In this document: in pieces, positions 6,356-7,277 of the stretch
How positions within the stretch are numbered: the first letter of the stretch is position 1
How the letters are laid out: the number at the start of each line of letters is the position of its first letter
NCBI GenBank assembly: GCA_035551935.1
Contig: DASZMJ010000093.1
Location: forward strand, 1-7,277
DNA length: 7,277 nt
Origin: DASZMJ01 sp035551935
GTDB lineage: Bacteria > Planctomycetota > Planctomycetia > Isosphaerales > Isosphaeraceae
Direction of reading: 5' to 3'
Notes under the pieces: generated by a model
What the model was told of the DNA's origin: nothing
The model's input: only the letters and a program-made list of their open reading frames with translations
Databases searched by the model: none
Translations under genes and position numbers: made by a program

Positions 6356-7276
6356 TCACCGCACCCGGATGCCGTCGACGACCATCGGCGGCAAGGGCCG
6401 CGGCGGCTCGGTGAACGACTCGCGGCGGATCGTCCCCCCGATGTCCAGCATGCGAGCCGAAACCCCTTGTGGCTCTTTGGTTTCGGCGGTGGGTTCGTTC
6501 GGCGCAACCTCACCCCGGCCCTCGCCCCGGGGGGGCAAGGGGGAGGGGCGCGCGGCCCCGGCGGTCGCATGCTCGTCAGGGCGAACGCACGTGTTTCGCA
6601 AATCCTTGTCCTGCAAGGATTTGCAATCTAGTGCACGGAATTCAACTAGTCGCAAGTTCTTTGCAGACAAGGATTTGTGAATTAGATGCGTTTGCCCTGC
6701 ATGCTCGTGAGGCGCCTGCGGGGCCGGGGGGATGACGCTCTCACGGTCCGGCCGCCCCTCATCCCGGCCCTCTGCCCGGAGGGGCGAGGGGGGCAAAGGT
6801 GCCGACGCAACCGGCGGGTGGGACAGGACTTCGGCGGTGGGTTCGTTCGGCGCCGGGGCGGGTGCGGGGTCGGAGGCGACCGGCGTCGCGGCCGCCCCGA
6901 CCGTCGCAAGGAGCGTCTCCTCCAGCCCTTCGGCGGTGGGTTCGGTCGGCACCGACCAGCTCCGGTCCCCCGATTTCGGCTCGAACCAGCCCTGCCGACC
7001 CTTGCAGAACTGGTCGATGACCTTGTGCAGGTGCCGCACCGCCTGACCCTCGTACCGGTATCGCTTCTCCCCCTCCGGGCTCGTGTCCAAGAGCGCCCGG
7101 TCCTCCGCCTCCTGGCGGAGCGGGCCGTCCAGCTCGTCCCAGACCGCGTCCCGCTCCGACTCCAGCGCCGCGACCTCCTCCGCGATGCACGCCCCGACCG
7201 CCGACCGCTCCGTCCCCGCCTCGCGGCCGCCGAGCAGGTGCCAGGCGCGCCGCGCGGCCTCGGTGTCCCAGGCCCC
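6356..7276 (-). CDS. C-terminal part of a protein with a helical domain and an NEPT-repeat tail (5' end outside window)
   Basis: The frame is open from the right edge of the window to TGA at 6356-6358, giving 306 residues. TTG at 7090 could be read as a start, but the 62 codons before it look equally coding, so the true start is outside. Residues about 1-105 are helical and charged (AWDTEAARRAWHLLGG, then EEVAALESERDAVWDELDG, then SPEGEKRYRYEGQAVRHLHK). The last stretch recalls, from memory, planctomycete hypothetical proteins with an 'R-Y-E-x-A' helix near the end of the conserved region. From about residue 107 the protein becomes low-complexity: TEPTAEG, NEPTAEV and NEPTAET repeats, Pro/Arg/Glu segments from palindromic repeats (LPPRGEGRGE, LRAEGRDE), and a Lys/Leu-rich piece (HKSLSAKNLR, CKSLQDKDLR) from an AT-richer inverted repeat. 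The tail therefore seems assembled from inserted repeats. It has no signal peptide in view and no catalytic motif. A real but decaying gene is also possible. Function unknown. Confidence 0.65.
   Translation of the reverse strand, partial: GAWDTEAARRAWHLLGGREAGTERSAVGACIAEEVAALESERDAVWDELDGPLRQEAEDRALLDTSPEGEKRYRYEGQAVRHLHKVIDQFCKGRQGWFEPKSGDRSWSVPTEPTAEGLEETLLATVGAAATPVASDPAPAPAPNEPTAEVLSHPPVASAPLPPSPLRAEGRDEGRPDRESVIPPAPQAPHEHAGQTHLIHKSLSAKNLRLVEFRALDCKSLQDKDLRNTCVRPDEHATAGAARPSPLPPRGEGRGEVAPNEPTAETKEPQGVSARMLDIGGTIRRESFTEPPRPLPPMVVDGIRVR
6482..6505 (-). repeat. NEPTAE-coding repeat, copy A
   Basis: The plus strand reads TTCGGCGGTGGGTTCGTTCG followed by GCGC. It is identical over 24 bases to copy B at 6830-6853 and in the same frame (116 codons apart). 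It encodes APNEPTAE on the minus strand. Confidence 0.8.
6508..6548. repeat. G+C-rich palindromic repeat, copy 1
   Basis: It begins CCTCACCCCGGCCCTC on the plus strand, then a C-run turning into a G-run, so the two halves are imperfect reverse complements (CCCTCGCCCC against GGGGCAAGGG). A second copy lies at 6757-6793 in the same orientation. From memory, this CCTC-CCCCGG-GGAG type of palindrome is scattered through many bacterial genomes. Here it is translated as SPLPPRGEGRGE. Confidence 0.7.
6578..6698. repeat. Nested inverted repeat of about 121 bp, AT-richer than its surroundings
   Basis: Arms 6578-6614 and 6663-6698 are imperfect reverse complements over about 37 positions, with AAATCCTTGTC against GACAAGGATTT exact and AGGGCRAACGCAY at the outer ends. 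Inside lies a second stem (6621-6632 TTGCAATCTAGT with 6645-6655 ACTAGTCGCAA). A competing perfect hairpin sits at 6598-6624. GCATGCTCGT flanks the element on both sides as a direct repeat (6567-6576 and 6699-6708). The inverted arms, differing base composition and flanking direct repeat suggest a small non-autonomous mobile element or REP-like insertion. It sits inside an open reading frame without breaking it. Confidence 0.65.
6598..6624. other. Perfect 11-bp hairpin inside the nested repeat
   Basis: GCAAATCCTTG (6598-6608) pairs fully with CAAGGATTTGC (6614-6624) around a five-base TCCTG loop. It uses the same left-arm sequence as the larger inverted repeat, so the two folds are mutually exclusive. 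Confidence 0.7.
6757..6793. repeat. G+C-rich palindromic repeat, copy 2
   Basis: It starts CCTCATCCCGGCCCTC and continues into GGAGGGGCGAGGG, aligning with copy 1 at 6508-6548 with a handful of differences. Copies 1 and 2 are 249 bases (83 codons) apart, so both are read in the same frame; this one gives PLRAEGRDEG. Confidence 0.7.
6830..6853 (-). repeat. NEPTAE-coding repeat, copy B
   Basis: It is identical over 24 bases to copy A at 6482-6505 and in frame with it. It encodes APNEPTAE on the minus strand. Confidence 0.8.
6929..6952 (-). repeat. NEPTAE-like repeat, copy C (TEPTAE)
   Basis: It matches copies A and B at 22 of 24 positions and lies 99 bases (33 codons) from copy B, in frame. 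The two differences change the encoded peptide to VPTEPTAE. As the copy nearest the conserved domain, it may be the oldest. Confidence 0.75.
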
Positions 7277-7277
7277 C

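Noticed and set aside
6099..6359. 87-residue N-terminal extension of the CLCA-like protein
   Set aside because: It would translate the AGTGCTG repeat and the G+C-rich spacer and would hide the signal peptide. The ribosome binding site supports 6098.
6482..6952. CRISPR array
   Set aside because: Three 24-base repeats are unevenly spaced (348 and 99 bases), lie within a reading frame and encode a peptide motif. There are no regular spacers.

Overview
The window is strongly G+C-rich bacterial DNA. It has secreted proteins with planctomycete-like architectures: a PKD-like surface protein, an Ala-Pro-rich thioredoxin-fold protein, and a protein with an Asn-Glu-Pro-Thr repeat tail. It also carries several small palindromic intergenic repeats, including the tandem AGTGCTG heptamer that I associate from memory with planctomycete genomes. 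My best guess is a member of the Planctomycetes, probably near Isosphaeraceae. No marker gene in the window proves this.

Layout. Positions 2-622 (+) are the 3' end of an unrecognised beta-rich protein, followed directly by a good intrinsic terminator (626-670) and a second hairpin (671-689). Two plus-strand genes for exported proteins follow, each with a clear ribosome binding site. One (809-1630) is a PKD-like domain protein. The other (1706-2932) is a thioredoxin-fold protein that lacks the CxxC pair and carries long Ala-Pro stalks and a Cys/His-rich C-terminus. They are 75 bases apart and may be co-transcribed. A long palindromic doublet (2962-3028) fills the gap before the convergent minus-strand gene.

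The largest gene (6098 down to 3051, minus strand, 1015 residues) is the most informative. It is a secreted protein resembling the CLCA family, known from animals as 'calcium-activated chloride channel regulators' that are self-cleaving zinc metalloproteases. The zinc-site motif HELCH plus six residues plus DEY (residues 161-174) has exactly the CLCA spacing. The C-terminal beta-sandwich also has the CLCA pattern. The middle looks like a VWA fold whose metal-binding (MIDAS) residues appear to be gone. Its leader holds a triple AGTGCTG heptamer, and a lone perfect TATAAT lies further upstream.

The right end (7276 down to 6356, minus strand) is the 3' part of another gene. Its N-terminal portion is a helical domain. 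Its C-terminal tail appears to be built from mobile-looking repeats that keep the frame open: three NEPTAE-coding repeats, two copies of a CCTCAYCCCGGCCCTC-type palindrome, and an AT-richer nested inverted repeat of about 120 bases. I found no tRNA, rRNA, CRISPR array or transposase. I see no evidence that the genes form one pathway; the common thread is export to the cell surface or periplasm.
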